A DNA stretch of 64,000 nt from Nitrospirillum sp034653355. GTDB lineage: Bacteria; Pseudomonadota; Alphaproteobacteria; Azospirillales; Azospirillaceae. The translations under genes were made by a program, and so were the position numbers. This document shows positions 1 through 8,997 of the stretch, piece after piece. The notes under the pieces are model-generated. The model did no database searches and was not told the DNA's origin. It saw nothing but the letters and a program-made list of their open reading frames with translations. Position 1 is the first letter of the stretch. Every line of letters begins with the position of its first letter. The stretch lies in NCBI RefSeq assembly GCF_034653355.1, contig NZ_JAYEER010000003.1, positions 1,178,001-1,242,000 on the forward strand, written 5' to 3'.

Positions 1-2
1 AT

Positions 3-1337
3 CGCGCTTCCCTTTTCCATCCCTTCACCTCCGTGGCCGACCTGATGCGCGACGGGCCCCTGATCATGGCCGAAGGGAAGGGCGTGCGCCTGAAGGATAT
101 CGAGGGGCGAAGCTACCTCGACGGCATGGCCGGTCTTTGGTGCGTCAACCTAGGGTATGGGCGCGAAGACATCAGCGGCGCCATCGCCGCGCAGAGCACC
201 AAGCTGTCCTTCTTCCACACCTTCAACGGCCTGTCGACGGACGTGGCGATCGAATGCGCCCACGCCCTGTTGAAGCGGGCGCCGGTTCCGATGGCCCGCG
301 TGTTCTTCGGGGCGTCGGGCAGTGACGCCAACGAGACCCAGCTGAAGCTGATTTGGTACTACAACAATCTGCGGGGCCTGCCGAAGAAGAAGAAGGTCAT
401 CGCGCGGTGGAACAGCTATCACGGATCAGGTGTGGCCACTGCCAGCCTGACCGGGCTGCCGGGCATGCACGCGCTGTTCGATCTGCCGCAGGGACCGATC
501 CTCCATATTTCGAATCCCCATCACTATCGCAAGGCGCCTGAGGGGGTGTCCGAGCGGCAGTTCTCCCGTCAGCTCGCCGCCGAACTCGAGGCGCTGATCG
601 CCCGCGAGGGGGCGGAGACGATTGCGGCTTTCTTCGCCGAACCCGTCATGGGCGCCGGTGGCCTCATTCCTCCTCCCGAAGGGTATTTCGAGGAGATCGT
701 TCCCATCCTGCGCAAGCACGACATCCTGCTGGTCCTGGACGAGGTGGTGTCGGGCTTCGGCCGCCTGGGCACTTACTGGGGCAGCCAGCGGTTTGGCCTG
801 GAACCTGACCTGATCACGGCCGCCAAGGGTGTGACCAGCGGCTACTTCCCCATGTCCGTCTGCTTCGTGTCGCCGAAGGTATGGGACGTGATCGAGGCGG
901 GATCGGAAAAGGCCGGGCTGTTCGGCCATGGCTACACCTATTCGGCTCACCCGGTCGCGGCGGCGGCGGCGTTGGCCACCCTCAAGGCCATTGACCAGGA
1001 GGGCGTGGTGGAGAATGTGGCACAGCTGGGCCCCTATTTCCACGCGGCCATGCGCGAAGCCGTGGGGGACCACCCGCTGGTGGGCGAAATCCGCGGTCTG
1101 GGGTTCATGATGGGCATCGAGCTGGTGCGCGACCGCGCGGCGAAGACGCCGTTCGCGCCGGAGCTGCGCGTTGGGCGCAAACTGCTGAAGGACCTCGTTG
1201 GTCGCGGCCTGATTTCCAGAGCCCTGGGCGACACGATGGTGTTCGCGCCACCGCTGGTCGCCACCAAGGCCGACCTCGATGAAATCATCTCCCTCTTCAA
1301 GGCGGGGCTGGACGCCGTCGCCCAGGAGGTATCATGA
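3..1337 (+). CDS. Class III (omega) aminotransferase, 5' end outside window
   Basis: PLP-dependent transaminase of the class III family, cytoplasmic, moving an amino group from an amine or omega-amino acid to an oxo acid such as pyruvate. The frame is open from base 3 (residues RASLFHPFTSVADL), which matches the N-terminal part of the family, so the real start lies upstream; the GTG at 33 is not credible as the start. Counting from that GTG, the cofactor motifs are visible: GASGSDANE near 93-101, the Asp of DEVVSGFGR at 236 and the Schiff-base Lys265 in ITAAKGVTSGYFP (codon 825-827). It overlaps the next gene by 4 bases (ATGA), so the two are probably co-translated. Substrate cannot be named; neighbours (ThDP enzyme, semialdehyde dehydrogenase) suggest an amine or omega-amino acid degradation route. 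Confidence 0.88.
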   Translation, partial: RASLFHPFTSVADLMRDGPLIMAEGKGVRLKDIEGRSYLDGMAGLWCVNLGYGREDISGAIAAQSTKLSFFHTFNGLSTDVAIECAHALLKRAPVPMARVFFGASGSDANETQLKLIWYYNNLRGLPKKKKVIARWNSYHGSGVATASLTGLPGMHALFDLPQGPILHISNPHHYRKAPEGVSERQFSRQLAAELEALIAREGAETIAAFFAEPVMGAGGLIPPPEGYFEEIVPILRKHDILLVLDEVVSGFGRLGTYWGSQRFGLEPDLITAAKGVTSGYFPMSVCFVSPKVWDVIEAGSEKAGLFGHGYTYSAHPVAAAAALATLKAIDQEGVVENVAQLGPYFHAAMREAVGDHPLVGEIRGLGFMMGIELVRDRAAKTPFAPELRVGRKLLKDLVGRGLISRALGDTMVFAPPLVATKADLDEIISLFKAGLDAVAQEVS

Positions 1338-2905
1338 CGACCACCCGCTGGAACGGGGCCCATCGTCTGCTGCGGGCCGCCCGGGCGAGAGGAATAGACA
1401 TCTGCTTCGCCAATCCCGGAACGACGGAACTGACCCTGGTCAGCGCCCTTGACGATGTTCCCGGCATCAGGCCCGTCCTGGGGTTGTTCGAGGGTGTGTG
1501 CACTGGCGCGGCCGACGGCTACGCCCGGGTTTCCGGCAAGCCGGCGCTCACCCTGTTGCACCTCGGTCCCGGCCTGGCCAACGGCTTGGCCAACCTGCAC
1601 AACGCGCGGCGCGCCAGGTCGCCGGTGGTGAACATCGTGGGCGATCATGCCACCTGGCATCTGCCGTTCGATGCGCCGCTGACGTCGGACATCAACTCTT
1701 TCGCCAAGCCGGTGTCAAAGGCCGTCATCTATTTGCGGGACGCGGCCAGCTTGCCGGCCCAGTTGCAGGAGGCGTTCGACATCGCGTCGGGGCCGAATGG
1801 CGCGGTGGTCACCGTGATCGCCCCGACGGACGTGATGGATGCCGAGGTGGCGGAGGCGACTTCCCCTTCGCCGACGCGGCCATCGGGCAAAGGCGCCGTT
1901 TCGGATGTCGCTGTCGATGCCGCTGCGGCGGCGCTGTCACGCGGTGGTCCGCTTATCCTGTTGCTCGGCGCCGACGCCCTTACGGAGCGGGGACAGCGCG
2001 CGGCGGCGCGCGTCGCCGGTGCCGTGTCCGCACGGCTGCTCATGGAATCCTATCCGGCGATCGTAAGTCTGGGCGGCGATCTCCCGCGTCTCGAACGCCT
2101 GGCCTACTTCCCGCAGGATGTCCTGAAGCAGGTGGGGGAGGCCACAGTGGTCCTGGTGGGGGCGAAAGCGCCGGTGAGCTACTTCGGATACGAAGGGCAA
2201 CCCAGCGCGCTGGTTCAATCGGACCGCATCATCGAACTGTCGCGGCCGGATGAGGATAGCGTCGCGGCGCTGGAAGCCCTGGTGGCCCGGATGGAGGCGC
2301 CGGCGCTGGCTGCGGAAACCGCTGCCACGCCAGCGGTGCCATCCGACGCGGGCGGCGCCGGGCCTCTCTCCCCGGTGGATGTCGTCGATGATCTAATCGA
2401 CCGCCTACCGGAGGGGGCGATCATTTCCCTGGAGGGCTCCACCCTCGGTGGCCCCTTTCTGCAACGCGCCTACCGTGCCCGCAAGCACCGCGTGATGACG
2501 AATACGGGTGGCGCGATCGGCCAGGGCTTGCCCTGTGCCACCGGGGCTGCCCTGGCGGCGCCGGGTGTGCGCGTCGTGTCGCTGCAATCCGATGGCAGCG
2601 CCCAATACACCGTGCAGTCCCTCTGGACGATCGCCCGCGAGAAGCTGCCGGTCACCGTTATCATCGCGGCCAATCACCGGTATGGAATATTGCAGACCGA
2701 GTTGAAGCGGGCGGACGCTTCCATCGATGGCGATGTGACGGGCCGCTTGACCCGGCTCGACAATCCCCGGGTGGACTGGACAGCGTTGGCGCAGGGATAC
2801 GGCGTTCCCGCCACCCGTGTGGCCAGCCGCCGGGATCTGCAGCTGGCGCTGAAGCAGGGCTTCGATGAGGCGGGTCCTTTCCTGATCCAGGTCGATCTGC
2901 CCTGA
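1334..2905 (+). CDS. Thiamine-diphosphate enzyme of the acetolactate synthase / benzoylformate decarboxylase family
   Basis: 523-residue cytoplasmic ThDP-dependent enzyme. The N-terminal pyrimidine-binding domain carries the cofactor-activating Glu53 in LGLFEGVCTGAADGYARV; the C-terminal domain has the diphosphate/Mg motif (SDGSAQYT followed about 25 residues later by AANHRYGIL). The family covers acetolactate synthase, glyoxylate carboligase and 2-oxo acid decarboxylases; no small regulatory subunit gene is adjacent, which argues against biosynthetic acetolactate synthase. With an aminotransferase directly upstream (4-base overlap) and an aldehyde dehydrogenase four genes on, a decarboxylase making an aldehyde from a 2-oxo acid is a reasonable inference. 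Reaction and substrate remain unproven. Confidence 0.8.
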   Translation: MTTTRWNGAHRLLRAARARGIDICFANPGTTELTLVSALDDVPGIRPVLGLFEGVCTGAADGYARVSGKPALTLLHLGPGLANGLANLHNARRARSPVVNIVGDHATWHLPFDAPLTSDINSFAKPVSKAVIYLRDAASLPAQLQEAFDIASGPNGAVVTVIAPTDVMDAEVAEATSPSPTRPSGKGAVSDVAVDAAAAALSRGGPLILLLGADALTERGQRAAARVAGAVSARLLMESYPAIVSLGGDLPRLERLAYFPQDVLKQVGEATVVLVGAKAPVSYFGYEGQPSALVQSDRIIELSRPDEDSVAALEALVARMEAPALAAETAATPAVPSDAGGAGPLSPVDVVDDLIDRLPEGAIISLEGSTLGGPFLQRAYRARKHRVMTNTGGAIGQGLPCATGAALAAPGVRVVSLQSDGSAQYTVQSLWTIAREKLPVTVIIAANHRYGILQTELKRADASIDGDVTGRLTRLDNPRVDWTALAQGYGVPATRVASRRDLQLALKQGFDEAGPFLIQVDLP

Positions 2906-3130
2906 CCTTCGCGGCCAAATGCCGATCACGTTATTGGCTCCGCCTGATGCTGGGAGATGGAAAGCGGCGGAGTCTCAGTTTTAAGAAAAAAAACGTCCGG
3001 GTATGTCCTTTTGCCCGCCACCAAGTGATGGGTCCAATCAAAGGCCCCCATAAGAAAAAACAATGCAATCCAGACGAAAATAACATGCCGTCGAAAAAAC
3101 TCGATGGCCGTGAACAGAGAGGGTTGTCTT

Positions 3131-5446
3131 ATGGAATTATCCAGCAGGGGCGGCTCGGGCAAGCCGTCACGACTCCTTCCCATCATGCTGCCGGTCATCT
3201 TGGCTGGGTTGCCTGGCGGGGCGTGGGCGCAACAGCAAGGACCATCGACCGACGGGGACCAACTGACGGAAATCGTGATCACAGCTGAAAAGCGTGTGTC
3301 GACGGTTCAACAGACGCCGATCAGCATCACCGCCGTCAGTGGCGACCAGTTATCGAAGGAAGGGATCACTGACGTGGGGCGCCTGGCGTCCCAGGTTCCG
3401 GGTATCGCCATGGCGTCCGAGGGCCCAGGGCGGACGCAGTTCAACATTCGCGGACTGTCCAGTTCCGGTGGGTCATCGCCGACGGTGGGCTTTTACTTGG
3501 ATGACGTGCCGGTTACGCCGCCGACATCGCAGCTGGCATCGGCCGGGAAGGTCATGATCGATCCAGATTTGTATGATCTGGCACGCGTGGAAATCCTCCG
3601 AGGCCCCCAAGGCACCTTGTACGGCGCCAGTTCGATGGGCGGCACCATCCGTCTGATCACCAACGATCCCGATCTCGAACATTTCTCCGGGCGTGTCCAG
3701 GCGGGTGTATCCGGCACCGACGGCGGTGGAGTCAATTATAGCGGGAATTTCATGCTGAACGTCCCGATTGTCAGTGACAAGCTGGCGCTACGCCTGGTTG
3801 GAACGGAAAAGTACAATTCAGGCTTCATCGACCGTATTGTGACCAACGATTTCCCGCTGCCGAACGGCACGATGCGCGGCGACGTCGCCGGCGCGCCGGT
3901 GGCGAAGGTCCATTCCAATGATAATGACGATAGGACAACCGGCTTCCGCGCGACCTTGCTTTTCAAGCCCACCGAGGATCTGAGCATCGAGCCGGCGATA
4001 TTCCATCAGCGGCTCACCACCGGCGCATTGTCGGCCATCGACATGCCGCCCGGCACCATGGCGCATTACCAGCCTTATGACGTGCCGGAGTCCTCCTTAC
4101 AGGCGTTCGACGACTACAGCCTGCGGATCAAGTATGATTTGAGCAATATATCGTTGCAGTCGATCACGTCTTTGCTCCGGGGAAGTTCCTACGTCAAAGA
4201 GGATGATGCCGAAAGCCAGTATTTCGCGTTCGGTCCCATGGGGCCAACGGGATTGCCCACGGACAACAGCACGACCGAACGGCATTCCTCACACCAGTTT
4301 AATCAGGAGCTGCGCGTATCCTCGAACGATGACTCCATCCTGCAATGGGTGGCGGGCGGCTTTTACAGCCGCTTCTCCGACCATCTCCTGGTGCGCAACA
4401 CGGTGAACGACTTGGTTCCGATCTATGGCACCGCCAATGCGTTCACCGACGTCGAGCCCGACAGCCTGACGCAACAGGCGCTTTTCGGCGAGGTCAACTA
4501 TCAGTTCCTGCCGGACTGGAAGGCGACGGTTGGCTTGCGTTACTTCCACTACCGGTTCGAATATCAGCAGAACGCCGATGGTCTGGCCGCCCAGACGGGG
4601 ACGTTCAGCGGCGCCGCCGGCGCCTATGGCCTGACGCCCAAATTCACCCTGACCTATACGCCGGACAAGAACCTTCTTTTTTATGCCACGGCCTCAAAAG
4701 GCTATCGTCCTGGCGGTCCCAACCTGCCCATCCCGACCAGCGGCGTCGTCGATTGTTCCTCCTCATACCAGCAGCTGGGCATCAAGACGGAGCCGTCGAC
4801 CTTCGGTCCGGACGCGGTTTGGAACTATGAGATCGGCGAGAAGGCGAAGCTTCTCGATGGCCGGATGACGCTGAATTCGTCCTTCTATTATATCGACTGG
4901 CAGCGCATCCAACTCCAGACCACGCTCGCATGCGGGTATTTCTTTACCGCCAACTCGGGCAAAGCCTATTCGGAGGGTGCCGAGGTTGAGGCCAGCGTGA
5001 AACTGGGGGGTGGCTTTCGGCTCAACCAGTCGCTGGGGACGACGCGGTCGGCGCTGACGGATGCGGCCTTGCCCGGAAACTCCCCGATCGGTCAGCAGCT
5101 TCCCGATGTGCCGCGTTGGACGGCGACGACCTCCCTGGAATATTCGCGTGACATAGCCGGCGATCTGACCTTCAGCGCCCTGGTGACGAACCGGTTTGTC
5201 GATGCGCAGTACGATTACAGCGCCGTGCCGGCCAGTTATTTCCAAAAGCCAGCCTACGACCTGGTCGACATGCGCATCGGGTTGGCGGGTGGCAGCTGGA
5301 CGACGTCGCTTTACGTCGACAACCTGTTTGACCGCCGCGCGGTCACCGGCATCAATCGGAACGTGGCCCAAAACAACCCTTATTATGCCCGCGTGTTCAT
5401 CAACCGGCCCCGGACGATCGGCGTCACGGCGGAGACGGAGTTCTGA
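3131..5446 (+). CDS. TonB-dependent outer-membrane receptor 1
   Basis: About 771-residue outer-membrane barrel taking up a ligand with energy from TonB-ExbBD. I start at ATG 3131, preceded by GAGAGGG, because a signal peptide follows directly (basic start, LLPIMLPVILAGLPGGAWA, then QQ); the ATG at 3104 only adds residues before it. The mature N-terminus has a TonB-box-like EIVITAEKR, then the plug domain (QTPISITAVSGDQL, VEILRGPQGTLYGASSMGG), and the barrel ends in a C-terminal aromatic-rich strand finishing TAETEF. The plug belongs to the sphingomonad-type group common for small organic ligands as well as siderophores. It sits between the amine-catabolism genes and a cytochrome b561, so it may import their substrate. 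Confidence 0.88.
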   Translation: MELSSRGGSGKPSRLLPIMLPVILAGLPGGAWAQQQGPSTDGDQLTEIVITAEKRVSTVQQTPISITAVSGDQLSKEGITDVGRLASQVPGIAMASEGPGRTQFNIRGLSSSGGSSPTVGFYLDDVPVTPPTSQLASAGKVMIDPDLYDLARVEILRGPQGTLYGASSMGGTIRLITNDPDLEHFSGRVQAGVSGTDGGGVNYSGNFMLNVPIVSDKLALRLVGTEKYNSGFIDRIVTNDFPLPNGTMRGDVAGAPVAKVHSNDNDDRTTGFRATLLFKPTEDLSIEPAIFHQRLTTGALSAIDMPPGTMAHYQPYDVPESSLQAFDDYSLRIKYDLSNISLQSITSLLRGSSYVKEDDAESQYFAFGPMGPTGLPTDNSTTERHSSHQFNQELRVSSNDDSILQWVAGGFYSRFSDHLLVRNTVNDLVPIYGTANAFTDVEPDSLTQQALFGEVNYQFLPDWKATVGLRYFHYRFEYQQNADGLAAQTGTFSGAAGAYGLTPKFTLTYTPDKNLLFYATASKGYRPGGPNLPIPTSGVVDCSSSYQQLGIKTEPSTFGPDAVWNYEIGEKAKLLDGRMTLNSSFYYIDWQRIQLQTTLACGYFFTANSGKAYSEGAEVEASVKLGGGFRLNQSLGTTRSALTDAALPGNSPIGQQLPDVPRWTATTSLEYSRDIAGDLTFSALVTNRFVDAQYDYSAVPASYFQKPAYDLVDMRIGLAGGSWTTSLYVDNLFDRRAVTGINRNVAQNNPYYARVFINRPRTIGVTAETEF

Positions 5447-5461
5447 GCGCTCTTGGTGTAG

Positions 5462-5494
5462 GGCCCGGGCCGGCTTGGAACGCCGACCCGGGCC
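5462..5494. terminator. Strong GC hairpin after TonB receptor 1
   Basis: Arms GGCCCGGG (5462-5469) and CCCGGGCC (5487-5494) pair perfectly, with an inner CGGC/GCCG extension. There is no T-run, so this may be an attenuating or mRNA-protecting hairpin instead of a full intrinsic terminator. Confidence 0.5.
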
Positions 5495-5528
5495 TTGGCC
5501 CGAGATCCACAAATTTCCGGAGGGAGTT

Positions 5529-6074
5529 TTGAACTCAGCAAAGAAATACCCTTTGGCCATGCGGCTCATTCATTGGTTCCGCGCCGCGATTGTCCTGGGG
5601 ATGATCTGGCTTGGTTGGAAGATGGTGTCGCTGGGCGACAACATCCCGGCGAAGTTCGAGGATTTTTACCCCCTTCATAAGTCATTCGGCCTCGTGGTGA
5701 TCATCCTGGTGGCCGTCCAGCTGGTATTGCGGGTGCTCGTGCCGACGCCGGCGCTGGCCACTGGCCTTTCGAAGTTCGAGGCCATTGCGGCCAAAATCGC
5801 CCATGTGGCGCTTTATGTGCTGATGATCGTCGTTCCTGTGATCGGATATTCACGCTCGAGCACTTTCTCGGAAAGCGACGGCGTTACCTTGTTCGGTCTC
5901 AAGGTCCCGGAACTTCTGGGGAAGAACGACGCACTCTCCGAGACGTTGAGTTCCATTCACGCGGTGCTGGCATACACACTGCTGGCCGTCATCGTCATCC
6001 ATGTATTGGGGGCGTTGAAGCATCGCATCTTCGACAAGAATAAAAACAATGATCCGCTTTCGCGGATGATTTGA
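5529..6074 (+). CDS. Cytochrome b561-type membrane protein
   Basis: About 181 residues, four predicted membrane helices, di-heme cytochrome b561 family of the inner membrane that passes electrons between quinones and periplasmic partners. The frame is open upstream, but GGAGG at 5519-5523 lies five bases before TTG 5529, which gives MNSAKKYPLAMRLIHW; ATG 5558 is the alternative. Likely heme-ligand histidines are in RLIHWF, PLHKSFG, KIAHVALY and the SIHAVLAYTLLAVIVIHV helix. The position between TonB receptor 1 and a dehydrogenase suggests it disposes of electrons from the pathway encoded here. Confidence 0.82.
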   Translation: MNSAKKYPLAMRLIHWFRAAIVLGMIWLGWKMVSLGDNIPAKFEDFYPLHKSFGLVVIILVAVQLVLRVLVPTPALATGLSKFEAIAAKIAHVALYVLMIVVPVIGYSRSSTFSESDGVTLFGLKVPELLGKNDALSETLSSIHAVLAYTLLAVIVIHVLGALKHRIFDKNKNNDPLSRMI

Positions 6075-6117
6075 CGGCACTGGGTCCTGATTTAGACGCT
6101 TGGGTTGGAGACGTATC

Positions 6118-7566
6118 GTGGCAAATCGCTATCTGCGCGAACAAAATTATATCGACGGCAAGTGGGTGAACGCGGATTCGAGGGCCACGATAGACGTTAT
6201 CGACCCCGCGACTTCGGTGCGCATCGGCACCGTTCCGAGGTCTGGCCAGATGGAAACTCGGCGCGCCATAGCGGCGGCGGATGCCGCGTTTCAAACCTGG
6301 CGCCGGACGACCGCGCTGGAGCGGTCGCAACTCCTGCGCAAGCTGCATGACCTGATCCTGCAAAATCAGCAGGCCTTGGCTGAACTGCTGACGCTGGAAC
6401 AGGGGAAGCCGTTGGCCGAGGCTACGGGTGAAATTCGCGCGTCCGCCGCTTACGTCCTTTGGTTCGCCGAGGAGGCGCGGCGGGTTTATGGTGAGGTGGT
6501 GCCCTCCCCCTGGGCCGACCGCCGCATTCTGGTCACCAAGGAACCCGTCGGGGTGGTAGCTGCGATCACGCCCTGGAACTTCCCGTCATCGATGCTGGCC
6601 CGCAAGCTTGCCCCCGCTCTCGCCGCCGGTTGCACGGTTGTCGCCAAGCCGGCGACCCAGACGCCCTTCTCGGGTTTGGCCTGGGGGGTGCTGTGTGAAG
6701 AGGCCGGCTTCCCCCAGGGCGTCGTCAACATTGTGACCGGCAGCGCCGGCGAGATCGGCGACGAGCTTTGCTTTAGTCCCATTGTCCGGAAGCTGACCTT
6801 CACCGGGTCGACCGAAATCGGGAAGGTCCTCCTCGCGAAATGCGCCGCCACTGTGAAGAAGGTGTCCATGGAGCTGGGCGGCAACGCCCCCTTCATCGTC
6901 TTTGACGATGCCGATATCGATCGCGCCGTGGAAGGGGCCATCACCTCGAAATATCGCAATTCCGGCCAGACCTGCGTTTGCACCAACCGGTTCCTGGTAC
7001 AGTCGCGCATCTATGATCGGTTCGTCGAGAAGCTGGCGGCGGAGACTGGGAAGCTGAGAGTTGGCCCCGGCTTGGAACCGCGCACGCAACAAGGTCCGCT
7101 TATCGATTTAAGGGCGGTGGAGCGGGTTGAGGAATTGATCCGGGACGCCATCGACAAGGGGGCGGGCATCGCCATCGGCGGCAAGCGTCATGCGCTTGGT
7201 GGAAACTTCTTCGAGCCCACCGTCATCTCTGGCGCCGGCTCCGAAATGCTGTGCATGAAGGAGGAGATCTTTGGTCCCATCGCGCCGGTGTCCCGCTTCG
7301 AAACCGAAGAGGAGGCAATCGCCCGAGCCAACGAAACCGAGTTCGGGTTGGCCGCATACTTCTATACGGCCGACCTCGCCCGCGCCTTCCGCGTCATGGG
7401 TAGTCTCAAGTACGGCATGGTTGGCATCAATGAAGGTTTGATCACCACTGTTGAGGGCCCTTTTGGCGGTTTCAAGGAATCCGGAATTGGCAAGGAAGGG
7501 GGGCGCCAGGGTATCGATGACTATATCGATACCAAGTATGTGTGCCTGGGCGGTTTGGGCAGCTAG
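6118..7566 (+). CDS. NAD(P)-dependent succinate-semialdehyde dehydrogenase-like aldehyde dehydrogenase
   Basis: 482-residue cytoplasmic aldehyde dehydrogenase closest by eye to GabD: it oxidises a semialdehyde to the acid using NAD(P)+. Start GTG 6118 is chosen because GGAG lies eight bases upstream and the product begins MANRYLREQNYIDGKW, the usual N-terminus. Catalytic residues are present: Glu252 in MELGGNAPFIVF and nucleophile Cys286 in NSGQTCVCTN; the NAD-binding ITPWNFP is at 150-156. Length is the family norm. Together with the aminotransferase it would complete an amine to semialdehyde to acid route; succinate semialdehyde as the actual substrate is inference. Confidence 0.87.
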   Translation: MANRYLREQNYIDGKWVNADSRATIDVIDPATSVRIGTVPRSGQMETRRAIAAADAAFQTWRRTTALERSQLLRKLHDLILQNQQALAELLTLEQGKPLAEATGEIRASAAYVLWFAEEARRVYGEVVPSPWADRRILVTKEPVGVVAAITPWNFPSSMLARKLAPALAAGCTVVAKPATQTPFSGLAWGVLCEEAGFPQGVVNIVTGSAGEIGDELCFSPIVRKLTFTGSTEIGKVLLAKCAATVKKVSMELGGNAPFIVFDDADIDRAVEGAITSKYRNSGQTCVCTNRFLVQSRIYDRFVEKLAAETGKLRVGPGLEPRTQQGPLIDLRAVERVEELIRDAIDKGAGIAIGGKRHALGGNFFEPTVISGAGSEMLCMKEEIFGPIAPVSRFETEEEAIARANETEFGLAAYFYTADLARAFRVMGSLKYGMVGINEGLITTVEGPFGGFKESGIGKEGGRQGIDDYIDTKYVCLGGLGS

Positions 7567-7673
7567 GGAATGACGCTGCTGATCCCAATGGCATCAAACG
7601 GTTACCGTGCTGATCGGCGCCAAAACCCCATCTGGTTCACCTAAGGCAGGGGTTTCACGCAGGCCGTGGGGCC

Positions 7674-8252
7674 TCAGGCCCGCTTGCGCCCCGTGACCAT
7701 GGCGCGGACCAGGTTTTCCCGGTGCAACATGCTGGACAGGATCACGCCGCCGACATGTAGGACCACCAGGATAAGGGTTACCGTGGCCGCCGCACCGTGG
7801 ATGTCCTCCATCGCGTCCTCTCCCAGAACGCCGCCACCCGTATCCAGAACGATGCCGGTGGCCACGGTCAGGAGCAGGCTGACCAGAAGCGCCACGATCA
7901 TGGCGCCGCCCGCCGGGTTGTGGCCCATATACCGGCCCGCCCGCCCCTTCACCAAGGCTCCCATGTAGGAGAGGAAGCCGCCTGGGCTGGGCACGAACTC
8001 GGCGAACCGGGCATGCGGGGTGCCGATGAGGCCCCACAGGGACCGCACCCCGACCGCCACCAGGATCACGAAGCCGGCAGCCTCATGCACGGGCATGACC
8101 TCTTCGGCCGACAGCCAGGCGACGACGAAGGAGGCGGCGATGGTCCAGTGCAAGAGGCGGATGACCGGATCCCACACCGTCACCGTGCCGGTGGACACTT
8201 TGGGAGTAGCGGCGCCCGTGGGGGCGCCGTCGGAGGGGATGGGCATGGTCAT
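7674..8252 (-). CDS. Cytochrome b561 / Ni-Fe-hydrogenase-type cytochrome b
   Basis: 192-residue inner-membrane di-heme cytochrome b. Four helices with probable heme ligands in VIRLLHWTIA, PVHEAAGF, DIHGAAATV and VVLHVGGV; the C-terminus is basic (TGRKRA), as expected for a cytoplasmic tail. The start ATG at 8252 shares one base with the TGA of the PepSY gene upstream (TGATG), so translation is coupled. This pair is divergent from a second PepSY gene with a two-component system, a recurring arrangement in proteobacteria whose signal is usually proposed to be metal or redox related. It is a different protein from the 5529 cytochrome. Confidence 0.85.
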   Translation of the reverse strand: MTMPIPSDGAPTGAATPKVSTGTVTVWDPVIRLLHWTIAASFVVAWLSAEEVMPVHEAAGFVILVAVGVRSLWGLIGTPHARFAEFVPSPGGFLSYMGALVKGRAGRYMGHNPAGGAMIVALLVSLLLTVATGIVLDTGGGVLGEDAMEDIHGAAATVTLILVVLHVGGVILSSMLHRENLVRAMVTGRKRA

Positions 8253-8563
8253 CAGTCCTCGTCCTTTTCCGTTTTCAGGATATCGCCCGTGCGGGCGTCG
8301 ATGGCCAGTTCGACGCGCTTGCCCTGCGGGTCGCGGGCCTCGACCTTGTAATTCCTGTCGCGGTGCCGCTTGATTTCGGTGATGTCGGAATAGCCCTGGG
8401 CGGTCAGGCGCTCGATCAACTGCGGGACGGTCAGGGCGCTTGCGTCCGCTGCTTTCCCCGGCTGAGCCTGACCGGGGGGCGCGGTCTCGACAGCCAGCGC
8501 GTAGCCGCCGATGGCCAGGGAACCCGCCAGCAGCGCCGCCGCGGCGATTTTGCCATACATCAT
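8252..8563 (-). CDS. Small exported PepSY-domain protein
   Basis: 103 residues. Start ATG 8563 is set by GGAGG five bases upstream; product MMYGKIAAAALLAGSLAIGG is a signal peptide ending near ALAVE. The rest is one PepSY-type domain (LTVPQLIERLTAQGY, then YKVEARDPQGKRVELAIDARTGDI). PepSY proteins are periplasmic modules proposed to modulate partner proteins or bind ligands; exact role unknown. Co-transcribed with the cytochrome b downstream; shares an intergenic operator-like region with the divergent PepSY gene at 8671. Confidence 0.82.
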   Translation of the reverse strand: MMYGKIAAAALLAGSLAIGGYALAVETAPPGQAQPGKAADASALTVPQLIERLTAQGYSDITEIKRHRDRNYKVEARDPQGKRVELAIDARTGDILKTEKDED

Positions 8564-8615
8564 GGTGTCCTCCGTATTGGGATTGGATGGTGGCATCATC
8601 CTGGCGGGGTTCCGT

Positions 8616-8654
8616 TGAACGGGACCTGAACGGCGCGTTCAGGCTGCGTTCAGG
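8616..8654. promoter_or_regulatory. Array of four TGAACG hexamers, 11-bp period, in the divergent promoter region
   Basis: Two TGAACG copies on + (8616-8621 and 8627-8632) and two inverted copies CGTTCA (8636-8641 and 8647-8652) lie in the 107-bp gap between the divergent PepSY genes. Within each pair the period is exactly 11 bp, and the middle two form the palindrome CCTGAACG-GCG-CGTTCAGG. OmpR/PhoB-family regulators typically bind tandem half-sites one helical turn apart, and one is encoded at 8994, so this is the likely operator for both operons. Confidence 0.6.
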
Positions 8655-8670
8655 AAAGGAACGGTCAACT

Positions 8671-8997
8671 ATGCCGATGAGATGGACCGTTGCCCTTCTG
8701 CTGCCCCTGCTGGCCATGCCCGCCGCCCTGGCGGACGCGGACCAGGACCAGGACCGCGCGCGCGCCGCCGTGGAACAGGGGCGCGCGTTGCCCCTGCGCA
8801 CCATCCTGGACCGCGCGGCGGCCCGCTTCCCCGGCCAGCTTCTGGAAGCGGAATTGGAGGAGGAGCACGGCCGATTGGTCTATGAGATCAAACTGCTGAT
8901 GGACGGCGGGCGTGTCGTGAAGCTGCATTACGACGCCCGAACGGGCGACCTCCTCGCGGTCAAGGAACGGGGGACGGAGAAAGACCGCAGGCCATGA
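8671..8997 (+). CDS. Small exported PepSY-domain protein, first gene of the two-component operon
   Basis: 108 residues from ATG 8671 (AGGAAAGGA upstream). A signal peptide (MPMRWTVALLLPLLAMPAALA) is followed by an acidic linker and a PepSY-like domain ending LHYDARTGDLLAVKE. It shares the YDARTGDIL-like ending with the protein at 8252-8563, so the two are paralogues facing each other across the operator. It overlaps the response regulator by four bases (ATGA). Likely a periplasmic accessory of the histidine kinase, by analogy with other PepSY two-component operons; not shown by sequence alone. Confidence 0.82.
   Translation: MPMRWTVALLLPLLAMPAALADADQDQDRARAAVEQGRALPLRTILDRAAARFPGQLLEAELEEEHGRLVYEIKLLMDGGRVVKLHYDARTGDLLAVKERGTEKDRRP

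Noticed and set aside
1334..2905. Calling the ThDP enzyme acetolactate synthase (ilvB)
   Set aside because: No small-subunit gene or branched-chain biosynthesis genes nearby; context is catabolic, so only the family is stated.
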